A stretch of 64,000 nucleotides of DNA, from NCBI GenBank assembly GCA_964399195.1, contig CAYNPY010000007.1, forward strand, positions 10,418-74,417. The letters are read 5' to 3'. The notes beneath the pieces are model-generated. The model did not search any database, was not told the DNA's origin, and was given only the letters and a program-made list of their open reading frames with translations. The number at the start of each line of letters is the position of its first letter. Position 1 is the first letter of the stretch. Source of the DNA: CAINDZ01 sp964399195. GTDB lineage: Bacteria > Krumholzibacteriota > Krumholzibacteriia > LZORAL124-64-63. A program made the translations under genes and the position numbers. Shown here piece by piece: positions 50,113 through 58,201 of the stretch.

Positions 50113-52107
50113 TCAGTCCGTCAGGACGGCGTCCAGGTTGCAGGCCTCGACGCAGGCGCCGCAGGCGATGCACTTGTCCTCGCGGATGAAGTGCGGCTCG
50201 CGCGGCGAGCCCACGACGGCGCCGGTCGGGCAGCGCTTGCGGCACAGCCCGCAGCCCTTGCACTTCTCCTCGTCGATGCGGTAGTGGCGCAGCTCCAGGC
50301 AGACGCCGGCCCGGCAATGGCGCTCGAAGACGTGCTCCTCGTACTCCTCCGGGAACCAGCGCAGCGTCGAGAGGACCGGATTGGGCGCGCTCTGGCCCAG
50401 CCCGCAGAGGCTGGTGTCCTGGATCACGCGGGCCAGGCGCGTCAGGTTGACCACGCCCTGGAAGCGGTCGAGCGCCTGGGCGCCGCCCTCGCGGCCGCGG
50501 GCGCGCGTCATCGCCTCCAGGATCTCCAGCATGTGGCGGGTGCCCTCGCGGCAGGGGATGCACTTGCCGCAGCTCTCGCGCTGGATGAAGTCCATGAAGA
50601 ACTTCGCGACGTCGACCATGCAGGTGCCCTCGTCCATGACGACCAGGCCGCCGGAGCCCATCATGGCGCCGACCTGCTGCAGAGAGGCGTAGTCCACCTG
50701 CGTGTCGAGGTGCGACTCGGGGATGCAGCCTCCGGAAGGGCCGCCGATCTGCACGGCCTTGTAGCGGCGCCCGCCGGGAATGCCGCCGCCGACGGCGAAG
50801 ACGATGTCGCGGATGGTGGTGCCCATCGCGACCTCGACCAGCCCCGTCCGCTCGACGCGGCCCGACAGGGCGAAGACCTTCGTGCCCTTGCTCGACTCGG
50901 TGCCCAGGGCGTTGAACCAGGCGGCGCCGCGGTCGAGGATGCCCGGCACGTTGGCCAGCGTCTCGACGTTGTTGATGACCGTCGGCTTGCCGAACAGGCC
51001 CTTCGCGACGGGGTAAGGCGGGCGCGGGCGCGGCATGCCGCGTTTGCCTTCGATGGAATGGATGAGCGCCGTTTCCTCGCCGCAGACGAAGGCGCCGGCT
51101 CCCATCTTGACCTTGATCTCCAGGCTGAAGCCGCTGTCCAGGATGTTGCGGCCGAGCAGGCCGCAGGCGCGGGCCGCCGCGATGGCGGTGTGCAGCCTTC
51201 GCACGGCCAGCGGATATTCGGCGCGGATGTACACGTAGGCGTTCTGCGCGCCGATGGCGTAGGCCGCGATCGCCATCCCCTCGAGCAGGCGGTGCGGGTC
51301 GCCCTCGATGACGGCGCGGTCCATGAACGCGCCCGGGTCGCCTTCGTCGGCGTTGCAGATCAGGTAGCGGTGCTCGCCCGGCGCCTCCAGGGCCAGGCCC
51401 CACTTGCGCCCGGTGGGGAAGCCGCCGCCTCCGCGCCCGCGCAGCCCGCTGTCCAGGACTTCGCGCACGACTTCCTGCGGCGTCCACCCTTGCAGGACCT
51501 TCGACAGCGCGCGGTACCCGCCGCGCGCCAGGTATTCGTCCAGCGAGTCGGGGTCGATGACGCCGCAGTTGGCCAGCACCCAGCGCGTCTGGGGCGCGAA
51601 GAACGGGTGCTCGTCCAGGAACGGCACGCCGGGCCACGGCTCGCGGGGCGGTTCGTCGGCGGCGGGGCGGAACTGGCCCAGCACGTCGGCGCTGGGCGGC
51701 GCGCCGCCCAGCGCGGCTTCCAGCAGCGCCGGCACCTTGTCGGCGGTCACGCGCTGCCACGCCACGCGCGGGCGGCCCGGCAGCTCGATGTCCACCAGGG
51801 GCTCGCCCACGCAGTAGCCGATGCAGCCCACCTCGCTGACGCAGGCGGCCACGTCGTGCTCGCGCAGCCAGTCGCGCACGGCCGCCAGCGTGCGGCCGGC
51901 GCCGGCGCCCAGTCCGCAGGTGCCGGTGCCCACGCGGAGGCGCGGCAGCCCGGCGTGCGGCGCGGCGGCCGCCTTCAGACGCGCGAAGCAGGAGGCGTCA
52001 TCATGGCAGAGCGGACCGGCGGTGCGGCAGGCCACCACTTCGGGGCAGGGCAGCTCGGCCGAATGCCAGCAGCGGTGGCAGCAGCGGAAGAAGGCGCCTT
52101 CAGGCAT
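50113..52107 (-). CDS. hydB: NuoF-like flavoprotein subunit of the hydrogenase (HydB/HndC type)
   Basis: 664 residues. An unusual Cys/His-rich N-terminal extension (residues 9-40, CCHRCWHSAELPC then ACRTAGPLCHD) comes first. A thioredoxin-like [2Fe-2S] domain (GTCGLGAGAG, CVSEVGCIGYC), the FMN/NADH fold (GLRGRGGGGFPTGRKW, NADEGDPGAFMDR, CGEETALIHSIEG), the [4Fe-4S] site ESCGKCIPCREGT and two C-terminal ferredoxin clusters (CKGCGLCRKRC, CIACGACVEAC) follow. It oxidises or reduces NAD(H) and is the bifurcating flavin site in HydABC enzymes. Overlaps hydC by 8 bp. Confidence 0.95.
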   Translation of the reverse strand: MPEGAFFRCCHRCWHSAELPCPEVVACRTAGPLCHDDASCFARLKAAAAPHAGLPRLRVGTGTCGLGAGAGRTLAAVRDWLREHDVAACVSEVGCIGYCVGEPLVDIELPGRPRVAWQRVTADKVPALLEAALGGAPPSADVLGQFRPAADEPPREPWPGVPFLDEHPFFAPQTRWVLANCGVIDPDSLDEYLARGGYRALSKVLQGWTPQEVVREVLDSGLRGRGGGGFPTGRKWGLALEAPGEHRYLICNADEGDPGAFMDRAVIEGDPHRLLEGMAIAAYAIGAQNAYVYIRAEYPLAVRRLHTAIAAARACGLLGRNILDSGFSLEIKVKMGAGAFVCGEETALIHSIEGKRGMPRPRPPYPVAKGLFGKPTVINNVETLANVPGILDRGAAWFNALGTESSKGTKVFALSGRVERTGLVEVAMGTTIRDIVFAVGGGIPGGRRYKAVQIGGPSGGCIPESHLDTQVDYASLQQVGAMMGSGGLVVMDEGTCMVDVAKFFMDFIQRESCGKCIPCREGTRHMLEILEAMTRARGREGGAQALDRFQGVVNLTRLARVIQDTSLCGLGQSAPNPVLSTLRWFPEEYEEHVFERHCRAGVCLELRHYRIDEEKCKGCGLCRKRCPTGAVVGSPREPHFIREDKCIACGACVEACNLDAVLTD

Positions 52108-52606
52108 GCCTGACCTCCGGCTCGCGGCAGCCGGCCAGGATGCCGGCCACCGCGTCGGGCGTCACCCCGGCGTGGAACTCGCCGTCGACGGCGATGACGG
52201 GAGCCAGCCCGCAGGCGCCGATGCAGGCGACGACCTCCAGGCTGAACTCCCCGTCCTTCGTCGTCTGTCCCGGGCGGATCTTCAGGTGGCGGCACAGCGC
52301 CTCGAGCACCGCGGCGGAGCCCTTCACGTGGCAGGCCGTGCCGCGGCAGACCTGGATGCGGTGCCGCCCCGGAGCCTGGAAGCGGAACTGGTTGTAGAAG
52401 GTGGCCACGCCGAAGACCTTGCTGGCCGGCACGTCCAGGTGGCGGGCGATGCGCAGCATCGCCTCGCGCGGCAGGTAGCCGCAGCGCTCCTGCACCTCCT
52501 GCAGGATGGGGATCAGCCCGTCGCGTCCGGCCAGGGGCCAGCGCGCCAGCACGGCCTCGACGCGCGCCGCATCCTCCTCGTTCATGCTCAGCTGCTGCAG
52601 GCTCAT
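52100..52606 (-). CDS. hydC: NuoE-like [2Fe-2S] subunit of the hydrogenase (HydC/HndA type)
   Basis: 168 residues, normal for NuoE. The thioredoxin-like [2Fe-2S] ligands are CRGTACHVKG and CIGACGLAP, preceded by the helical part (GLIPILQEVQERCGYLPREA, FGVATFYNQFRF). It completes the HydABC core. The start at 52606 has GAGGGAGA 5 bp upstream and overlaps the rex stop by 4 bp; an ATG seven codons downstream is possible. Confidence 0.95.
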   Translation of the reverse strand: MSLQQLSMNEEDAARVEAVLARWPLAGRDGLIPILQEVQERCGYLPREAMLRIARHLDVPASKVFGVATFYNQFRFQAPGRHRIQVCRGTACHVKGSAAVLEALCRHLKIRPGQTTKDGEFSLEVVACIGACGLAPVIAVDGEFHAGVTPDAVAGILAGCREPEVRHA

Positions 52607-53337
52607 GACTTCTCCCTCGGCGCGGCGCCGGCCAGGTGGCGCGCGAAGTAGGCGACCTTCTCCATGGACGTGGTGATGTCCATCTCCTCGACGTAGGCGT
52701 CCGCCGGCAGGTGCAGCGGCGTGGGCGCGAAATTGAGGAAGCCGCGCACCCCCGCGGCCAGCATCATCTCGGCCACGCGCTGGGCGGAGGCGGCCGGCAC
52801 CGTGATGACTCCCACGCTGATGGCCTGCGCGCGAACGACGGCCTCCAGTTCCGCCAGCGGGTGCACGCGGCAGCGGTGGATCACGCGGCCGGCCTTGGCC
52901 GGGTCGGTGTCGAAGGCGGCGACGATGCGCAGCTGCGGCCGCCAGATCGTGAAGTAGTCCAGCAGCGCGCGGCCCAGGTTGCCCACGCCGCACAGGGCGG
53001 CGCCCTGGCCGTTCGGCGCGTCGAGCGTGCGCCCGACCGCCTCGATCAGCTGATCCACGCGGTAACCGCGCGCCGGGCTGCCGGTGAAGCCGATCGTCAT
53101 CAGGTCGCGCCGCACCTGCGCCGCCGTGGTGCGCGCCAGTTCGGCCAGGTCGTGCGAGTAGATCTCCGGCGGCGCGCCGGCGGGCCGGTCCTGCAGCAGG
53201 CGCCGGTAGACGCTCAGGCGGGCGATGTGCTTCTCCGGCAGGGCTCCCGGGGCGCGGCCGGCGGCGCCCGCCGTGGCGGTCTCGGACGTCGGGCGCTCGG
53301 GCGGGGCCATCAGGTCGGTCGGCTGCTTGCGCTTCAT
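52603..53337 (-). CDS. rex: Redox-sensing transcriptional repressor Rex
   Basis: 244 residues. Winged helix (LPEKHIARLSVYRRLL, YSHDLAELARTTAAQVRRDL, GSPARGYRV) and Rossmann domain (CGVGNLGRALLDY, VAAFDTDPAKAG, NFAPTPLHLP) match Rex, which binds DNA when NAD+ is high and lets go when NADH rises. An N-terminal extension of about 33 residues is longer than usual. It is the first gene of the hydrogenase operon and has two Rex boxes directly upstream, so it represses itself and the operon when NADH is low. Confidence 0.95.
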   Translation of the reverse strand: MKRKQPTDLMAPPERPTSETATAGAAGRAPGALPEKHIARLSVYRRLLQDRPAGAPPEIYSHDLAELARTTAAQVRRDLMTIGFTGSPARGYRVDQLIEAVGRTLDAPNGQGAALCGVGNLGRALLDYFTIWRPQLRIVAAFDTDPAKAGRVIHRCRVHPLAELEAVVRAQAISVGVITVPAASAQRVAEMMLAAGVRGFLNFAPTPLHLPADAYVEEMDITTSMEKVAYFARHLAGAAPREKS

Positions 53338-53395
53338 CGGTCCTCCCCAGGCGGCGGCCCGCGTTCACGGCCGCCGGGATGAACATCGGCAGTCA

Positions 53396-53430
53396 TTGTG
53401 AATCCATTAACAGTGTGAATCATTTCACAA
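53396..53430. promoter_or_regulatory. rex: Tandem Rex operators upstream of rex-hyd operon
   Basis: Site 1 TTGTGAATCCATTAACAG (53396-53413) and site 2 GTGTGAATCATTTCACAA (53413-53430), sharing one base. Against the Rex consensus TTGTGAAN4TTCACAA the first has two mismatches and the second one. They lie between the -35 hexamer and the rex ATG at 53337. Confidence 0.85.
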
Positions 53431-53440
53431 GAAAAGTCAA
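53412..53440 (-). promoter_or_regulatory. Probable promoter of the rex-hyd operon
   Basis: Minus strand -35 TTGACT (53440-53435), 17-bp spacer, weak -10 CACACT (53417-53412, 3 of 6 matches). The Rex boxes cover the spacer and -10. Confidence 0.45.
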
Positions 53441-53535
53441 ACCCAGTCGGGCGCCGGGCAAGGCGGAAACGGGAGGATCGTGGTCGGCTTAATGCGTTGG
53501 CGGCAAAGCGGATGCAGCTGCCGGTGCGCCCGCGC

Positions 53536-54219
53536 TCAGTCCGCCCAGGGCTGGAATTCGTTGAAGAACACGGCGTACTCGGGATCGGTGAACAGGCCGC
53601 CGGCGGCCTTCCAAGCCAACAGGAAGTACATGTCCGGGCCGCGCATGAGGCCGCGGATCCAGACCTCGCCCTCGCCGGCCGGCTTGCGGGCGTGCACGTC
53701 GACGCCCTCGACCTTGCCGTGCGGGCCGAAATCGCGGGCGACCGGGACCTGCCGGAACGGCGCCACGCCGTAGTCCGACAGCAGTTCGCCGACGACCAGA
53801 CGCACGCGGTCGGCTGCGGCCTGGCCCGTCAGATCGCCCAGGGCGCCCAGGCGGGCATTGACCAGGCAGCCCTCTTCCTGGCGGCCCTGGCGCTCGCAGG
53901 TCGCGAAGACCACCCGCACCTCGACCGCGGTGTCGGCGGTCGCGCCGCCGGCGGGCGTGTTCTGCTTGGTGTGCACGCGCGCGCAGCCGGTGGGGAAGGT
54001 CGTCTCGAACTGGCCCTCCGCCGACGAGTAGCTGATGGGATTGACGCTGTCGGGAAGCTGGTCGAGCGTCGACTGGCTGGACCGGCCTCCGGGCACCGGC
54101 GGAGCGACGGGCTTCGGCAGGGCGGCGACCGCCGGCTGCGCGGCCAGCATCACGGCCGCGAGCGGCGCCGCGGCCAGGGCCAGGGCGAGCAGACGAAGGA
54201 ATCCGGGGCGGCGCTTCAT
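53536..54219 (-). CDS. Exported protein of unknown function
   Basis: 227 residues with a signal peptide (RLLALALAAAPLAAVMLAAQ, cleaved near AVA-AL). A Pro-rich linker is followed by an alpha/beta domain (SYSSAEGQFETTFPTGCARV, VFATCERQGRQEEGC, DVHARKPAGEGEVWIRGLMR). Three Cys are present in the mature part. No family was recognised; the domain resembles small periplasmic proteins that pass through a 'DMYFLLAW' strand. It starts 2 bp after the pepF stop, so it is the second gene of that unit. Codon use matches the neighbours. Confidence 0.75.
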   Translation of the reverse strand: MKRRPGFLRLLALALAAAPLAAVMLAAQPAVAALPKPVAPPVPGGRSSQSTLDQLPDSVNPISYSSAEGQFETTFPTGCARVHTKQNTPAGGATADTAVEVRVVFATCERQGRQEEGCLVNARLGALGDLTGQAAADRVRLVVGELLSDYGVAPFRQVPVARDFGPHGKVEGVDVHARKPAGEGEVWIRGLMRGPDMYFLLAWKAAGGLFTDPEYAVFFNEFQPWAD

Positions 54220-54221
54220 GT

Positions 54222-56069
54222 TCACGACTCCAGCAGGGATTCGACCTGGTCGACCAGCTCGCCGAACAAGGTGATGACATCGCGCATCGGGCCGGGCGAG
54301 GCCAGGTCCACGCCGCCCAGGCGCACCGTCTCCACGGGATAACGACTGCACCCCGAACGCAGGATGTCCAGGTATTGTTCCCGTTCGGCGGCGCCGCCCC
54401 CCAGCACCTGGCGCGAGAGGGCCACCGCCGCCGAGTACGCCGTGGCGTACTGGTAGACGTAGAAGTTGTAGAAGAAGTGGGGGATGCGGCTCCAGGTGAG
54501 CGGGCTGCGGGCGGGGTCGAACTCCACCTCGGGCCCCCAGTACTTGCGCAGCAGCTCCAGGTAGAGTGCGTTCAGCCAGGGAGCGGTCAGCGTCTCTCCC
54601 TGCTCGCCGGCCTGGTGGATGCGCAGCTCGAACTCGGCGAACATCGTCTGCCGGAAGACCGTGTTGTTGATCTGCGACAGGTGGTAGTCCAGCAGGTAGA
54701 GGCGGCGGCGCGGGTCGGCCGTGGTGCGCAGCAGGTGGTCCATCGTCAGCAGCTCGTTGAAGGTGGAGGCCACCTCGGCCGTGAAGATGGGGTAGTCGCC
54801 GTAGACGTAGGGCTGGTGGCGCGCGGCCAGCCAGGTGTGCAGCGAGTGGCCCAGCTCGTGGGCCAGCGTGAACGTGTCGCCCAGCTGCCCGCTCCAGTTC
54901 AACAGGATGAACGGCGGCGTGTCGTAGGAGCCGCTGGAATAGCCGCCGCTGCGCTTGCCGGCGTTCTCGTGGACGTCGATCCAGCCGCCCTCGAGGCCGC
55001 CGCGCACCGTCGCCACGTAGTCGGGCCCCAGCGGCGCGAAGGCCTCCAGCAGCATGGCGCAGGCGTCGTCGTAGTCGAAGCTGAACTCGCCGTCGGGGAA
55101 CAGCGGCGCCGCCAGATCGTGTTCGCGCAGCGGATCGAGGCCCAGGACGCGCTTCTTCAGCGCCGTGTAGCGGTGGATCACGTCCGTGTGCGCGCCCACC
55201 GACTCGACCAGCGCGTGGAAGACCGACGGCGGCACGCAATCGGGGTGCAGCGCCGCCTCCAACGTGCTCTCGTGGCGTCGCGCCTGCGCGAAGAAGACGT
55301 GGTTCTTCACGTTGGCGTCGAGGTTGGCCGCCAGCGTGTTCTGCATGGCGCCGTAGGCGTCCAGGAACATCTCGTAGGATTCGCGGCGCAGGCGGCGGTC
55401 GGCCGACTTCATGAACTTCTGGTGCCGCGCCTTGGTCAGCGTGACGCGCCGGCCCTGCTCGTCGACGACGTCGCCCAGCTTCAGGTCGGCGTTGTCGAAG
55501 GCGTTGAAGACCTGGCCGGCGCCGCGCGCCATCAGGCCGGCGCTCGCCAGCAGCGCCTCCTGCTCGGCCGGCAGGGTGTGGGCGCGGCTGCGGTGGATGT
55601 TGTCGAAGAAGTGGGCGTACCGGGCCAGGCCGGGCTCGGCAGCGACCAGTTCGGCCAGGCGCGCCGGCTCGATCTCCAGCACCTCGGACTCGAACCAGCT
55701 CACGGCCTCCGAGTAGCGCACCGCCAGGCTGGCGGCGCGGCCCTTGCGGGCGGTGTGGTCGCCGATGCGCGTGTCCTCGTCGCTGCGCAGGTTGGCGTAG
55801 ATGAGCAGCCGTTCCAGCCGCCGGCGCGCGTCGTGCGTCGCCTCGATCGCGCCCAGGAGCAGGGCGCCCGAGCCGGCGAGCGTGCCCTGACGGGCGGCCA
55901 GGCCGGGCAACAGGCCCTCCAGCGCCGCGAAGTCGGCGTCCCAGGCCTCCCAGCCGGGGTAGATCTGCTCGGGGCGCCACTTGTAGCGCGCCTCGATGCG
56001 GTCGCGTTCGAGCGGGGAGCCGCCGGCCTCCTCGGCGTCGGCGAACAGGGCGGGGCGATCGATCCACAT
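54222..56069 (-). CDS. pepF: Oligoendopeptidase F (M3 metallopeptidase)
   Basis: 615 residues, the family's normal size. The zinc site is FTLAHELGHSLH (HExxH) with the third ligand Glu in IFTAEVASTFNELL. The N-terminal helical part (KWRPEQIYPGWEAWDADFAA) and C-terminal QYATAYSAA are typical. It is a cytosolic zinc peptidase that trims oligopeptides. GGAGAGG precedes the ATG by about 10 bp. First gene of a two-gene unit with a small exported protein. Confidence 0.95.
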   Translation of the reverse strand: MWIDRPALFADAEEAGGSPLERDRIEARYKWRPEQIYPGWEAWDADFAALEGLLPGLAARQGTLAGSGALLLGAIEATHDARRRLERLLIYANLRSDEDTRIGDHTARKGRAASLAVRYSEAVSWFESEVLEIEPARLAELVAAEPGLARYAHFFDNIHRSRAHTLPAEQEALLASAGLMARGAGQVFNAFDNADLKLGDVVDEQGRRVTLTKARHQKFMKSADRRLRRESYEMFLDAYGAMQNTLAANLDANVKNHVFFAQARRHESTLEAALHPDCVPPSVFHALVESVGAHTDVIHRYTALKKRVLGLDPLREHDLAAPLFPDGEFSFDYDDACAMLLEAFAPLGPDYVATVRGGLEGGWIDVHENAGKRSGGYSSGSYDTPPFILLNWSGQLGDTFTLAHELGHSLHTWLAARHQPYVYGDYPIFTAEVASTFNELLTMDHLLRTTADPRRRLYLLDYHLSQINNTVFRQTMFAEFELRIHQAGEQGETLTAPWLNALYLELLRKYWGPEVEFDPARSPLTWSRIPHFFYNFYVYQYATAYSAAVALSRQVLGGGAAEREQYLDILRSGCSRYPVETVRLGGVDLASPGPMRDVITLFGELVDQVESLLES

Positions 56070-56182
56070 GGCGGACGGTCCTCTCCTTCGGGGGCGGCGG
56101 GCCGCCCGGGCCAGGTGCGCACGATAGGACGGAAACGCCGGCTTGCCAACCGCGGCGGAGCCCGGCGCGGCGCGGGCGCGGG

Positions 56183-56211
56183 TTGCTCCGGGTTGGCCGG
56201 GGGTCTATCAT
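56183..56211 (+). promoter_or_regulatory. Probable promoter of the TerB/DnaJ-mutM unit
   Basis: -35 TTGCTC (56183-56188), 17-bp spacer, -10 TATCAT (56206-56211), 38 bp before the ATG at 56250. Confidence 0.5.
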
Positions 56212-56249
56212 GCGGGCCGGCCACGGACCGACCGGAAGGCGCGCGGAGC

Positions 56250-57029
56250 ATGGGTTTGCTGGGGACACTGGTGGGCGGAAGCCTGGGCTTCATGATGTTC
56301 GGGCCGCTGGGCGCCATCGTGGGCGGGGCCATCGGCGCGAACATCGGCGAAGGCCCGGGCCGCGCCCGCCCCGGCGCGCGCCCCGGACCCGGCGCCTACG
56401 GCGCTCCGGTGCGGGACGCGCGCCAGGCCCAGCAGGCCTTCCTGGTGGCGATGATCAGCCTGGCCGCCAAGGTGGCCAAGGCCGACGGCCGCGTCAGCGA
56501 GCAGGAGGTGCGCTCGTTCGACGCCTTCCTGCGCGATCGCCTGGGCATGAGCGCGGATGACCGGCGCGTGGCGGCGCGGCTGTTCAACGAGGCGCGCGAC
56601 TCCGGCGTGCCGGCCGAGGAGTTCGCCCGCCAGGTGCGCGCGCTGATCGGCCACGAGCGCGAGCGGCTGATCGACCTGATGTCCCTGCTGATCAGCGTGG
56701 CGGCCGCCGACTCCGGGCTGCACCCCGCCGAAGAGCGGCTGCTGCGCTCGATCGCCCGCGAGATGGGCATGCCGGCGGGCGACTACGAAACCGCCGCCGC
56801 CCTGTTCGCCCCGCGCGAGGACCCGGACGCCGCCTACAAGGTGCTGGGCCTGACGCGCGCCGCCACCGACGACGAGGTCAAGAAGGCCTATCGCCGCCTG
56901 GCCCGGGAATACCATCCCGACGTGGTGGTCAACAAGGGCATGGGCGAGGACTTCCGGAAGTTCGCCGACGAGAAGATGCGCGCGATCAACGCCGCCTACG
57001 AGAAGATCAAGGACGAGCGGGGGCTCTAG
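56250..57029 (+). CDS. DjlA-like protein: Gly-rich membrane segment, TerB domain and J domain
   Basis: 259 residues. A Gly-rich hydrophobic N-terminus (LLGTLVGGSLGFMMFGPLGA) may insert in the membrane. A TerB-like all-helical domain (about 65-175; ISLAAKVAKADGRVSEQEV, ISVAAADSGLHPAEERLL) leads to a C-terminal J domain with the HPD motif (AYRRLAREYHPDVV). It should recruit and stimulate DnaK at the membrane, as DjlA does. Its stop overlaps the mutM GTG by one base (TAGTG). Confidence 0.92.
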   Translation: MGLLGTLVGGSLGFMMFGPLGAIVGGAIGANIGEGPGRARPGARPGPGAYGAPVRDARQAQQAFLVAMISLAAKVAKADGRVSEQEVRSFDAFLRDRLGMSADDRRVAARLFNEARDSGVPAEEFARQVRALIGHERERLIDLMSLLISVAAADSGLHPAEERLLRSIAREMGMPAGDYETAAALFAPREDPDAAYKVLGLTRAATDDEVKKAYRRLAREYHPDVVVNKGMGEDFRKFADEKMRAINAAYEKIKDERGL

Positions 57030-57877
57030 TGCCGGAACTGCCGGAGGTCGAGTCGGTCGGCCGCGCGCTGGCGGCCGAGCTGACGGGCCGGCGCCTGACC
57101 GGGCTGCGCGTCAGGTGGGGCGGCGTCTTCGAGCCGTCGGCCCGGGCCGCGCGCGACGCCCTGCTCGGCCGCCGCCTGGACGGCCTGCACCGCCACGGCA
57201 AGTACCTCATCGCGAGGTTCGCGGGCCCCGGCGGCGACGACGCCCACCTCATGATCCACCTGCGCATGACGGGGCAGTTCCTCTCGCAGCCGGACTGCGT
57301 CCCCGACCGCCACGTGCACGTCACCTTCGACTTCGAGGGCCGCGCCGTGCACTTCCGCGACGTGCGCAAGTTCGGGCGCCTGACGCTGGTCGAGCACCCC
57401 ACCGCGCCGGCGGCGCTGGCGCACGTGGGTCCCGACATGCTGACGGTGCGGACGGCGGACTGGCTGGAACGCGCGCGCCGCCGCGCGGCGCCGTTCAAGA
57501 GCGTGCTGCTGGACCAGGGCGTGGCCGCCGGCCTGGGGAACATCTACGCCGACGAGGCGCTCTTCCGCGCCGGGGTGCACCCGCTGGCGCGCCCGCGCGA
57601 CCTGGACGAGGCCGCGCTGCGCCGCGTGCTGCGCTGCGCGAAGCAGGTGCTGCGCCTGGCGATCGACCACGGCGGCACCACGTTCCTGGACTTCCGCGAC
57701 TTCCACGGCCGGCCCGGCAATTTCCGCCGCAAGCTGCGCGTGTACGGGCGGGCGGGCGAGCCCTGCCGCGACTGCGGGACCGCCATCGAGCGGCTGGTCA
57801 TCGGCGGCCGGTCCAGCTGCTGGTGTCCGCGCTGCCAGCCGGCGCCGAAGGCGCGCCGCGCGCGTGGCGCCGGCTAG
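57029..57877 (+). CDS. mutM: Formamidopyrimidine-DNA glycosylase
   Basis: 282 residues from a GTG start. The mature N-terminus PELPEVE supplies the catalytic Pro and Glu; HRHGKYL the conserved Lys; GVAAGLGNIYADEALF the H2TH motif; and CRDCG with CWCPRCQ the C-terminal zinc finger. It excises 8-oxoguanine and FapyG. Translationally coupled to the J-domain gene; converges on the DsrC-like gene with a 4-bp overlap of the stop regions. The C-terminal tail is slightly Arg/Ala-extended. Confidence 0.96.
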   Translation: MPELPEVESVGRALAAELTGRRLTGLRVRWGGVFEPSARAARDALLGRRLDGLHRHGKYLIARFAGPGGDDAHLMIHLRMTGQFLSQPDCVPDRHVHVTFDFEGRAVHFRDVRKFGRLTLVEHPTAPAALAHVGPDMLTVRTADWLERARRRAAPFKSVLLDQGVAAGLGNIYADEALFRAGVHPLARPRDLDEAALRRVLRCAKQVLRLAIDHGGTTFLDFRDFHGRPGNFRRKLRVYGRAGEPCRDCGTAIERLVIGGRSSCWCPRCQPAPKARRARGAG

Positions 57878-58188
57878 ACGCAGGAATCCGGCTTCGGCAG
57901 CCCCGCCACGCGGCAGGCGTCCTGCCCCGGCCCCTTGGGGAACAGCTCGTAGATGCGCATGAGGGTCAGGCCGGTGTCGCGGCACAATTCGCGCACCGGC
58001 GGCAGCGCGCCGCGAGCGGCGTGGTGCGCGCGCAGCGCGTCGATGACGCGCCAGTGGTCCGGCGACAGCCGCGGCAGGCCCTCGCGCGCGGCCAGCACCG
58101 CCGCCAGCTCCGGCGTCCACGCGGCGGCGTCCTGAAGGTAGCCCCGGTCGTCGAGGACAACCGGGCCGTGCGGGCCTTCGATGGTCAA
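57874..58188 (-). CDS. DsrC/TusE-family sulfur carrier protein
   Basis: 104 residues from a TTG start (GAGGGGG about 9 bp upstream), giving MTIEGPHGPVVLDDRGYLQD. The family's ending is intact: LYELFPKGPGQ-like segment, ACRVAGLPKPDSCV with both redox cysteines (penultimate and 11 residues before), so it has the DsrC-type pair needed for a trisulfide, not just the TusE single Cys. The insertion loop typical of dissimilatory DsrC is shortened. No dsrAB or tusBCD genes are near. It lies 13 bp after the beta-helix lipoprotein gene. A possible partner is the DsrOP-like complex at 17-20 kb (inference). Confidence 0.9.
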   Translation of the reverse strand: MTIEGPHGPVVLDDRGYLQDAAAWTPELAAVLAAREGLPRLSPDHWRVIDALRAHHAARGALPPVRELCRDTGLTLMRIYELFPKGPGQDACRVAGLPKPDSCV

Positions 58189-58201
58189 CGCCCCCGCCCC
58201 C

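Noticed and set aside
46364..51760. A 1798-codon open frame on the minus strand
   Set aside because: Only its first part (46364-48385) is a real gene. The rest is a high-GC shadow of hydA and hydB in another frame, rich in Arg/Ala/Gly with no domains.
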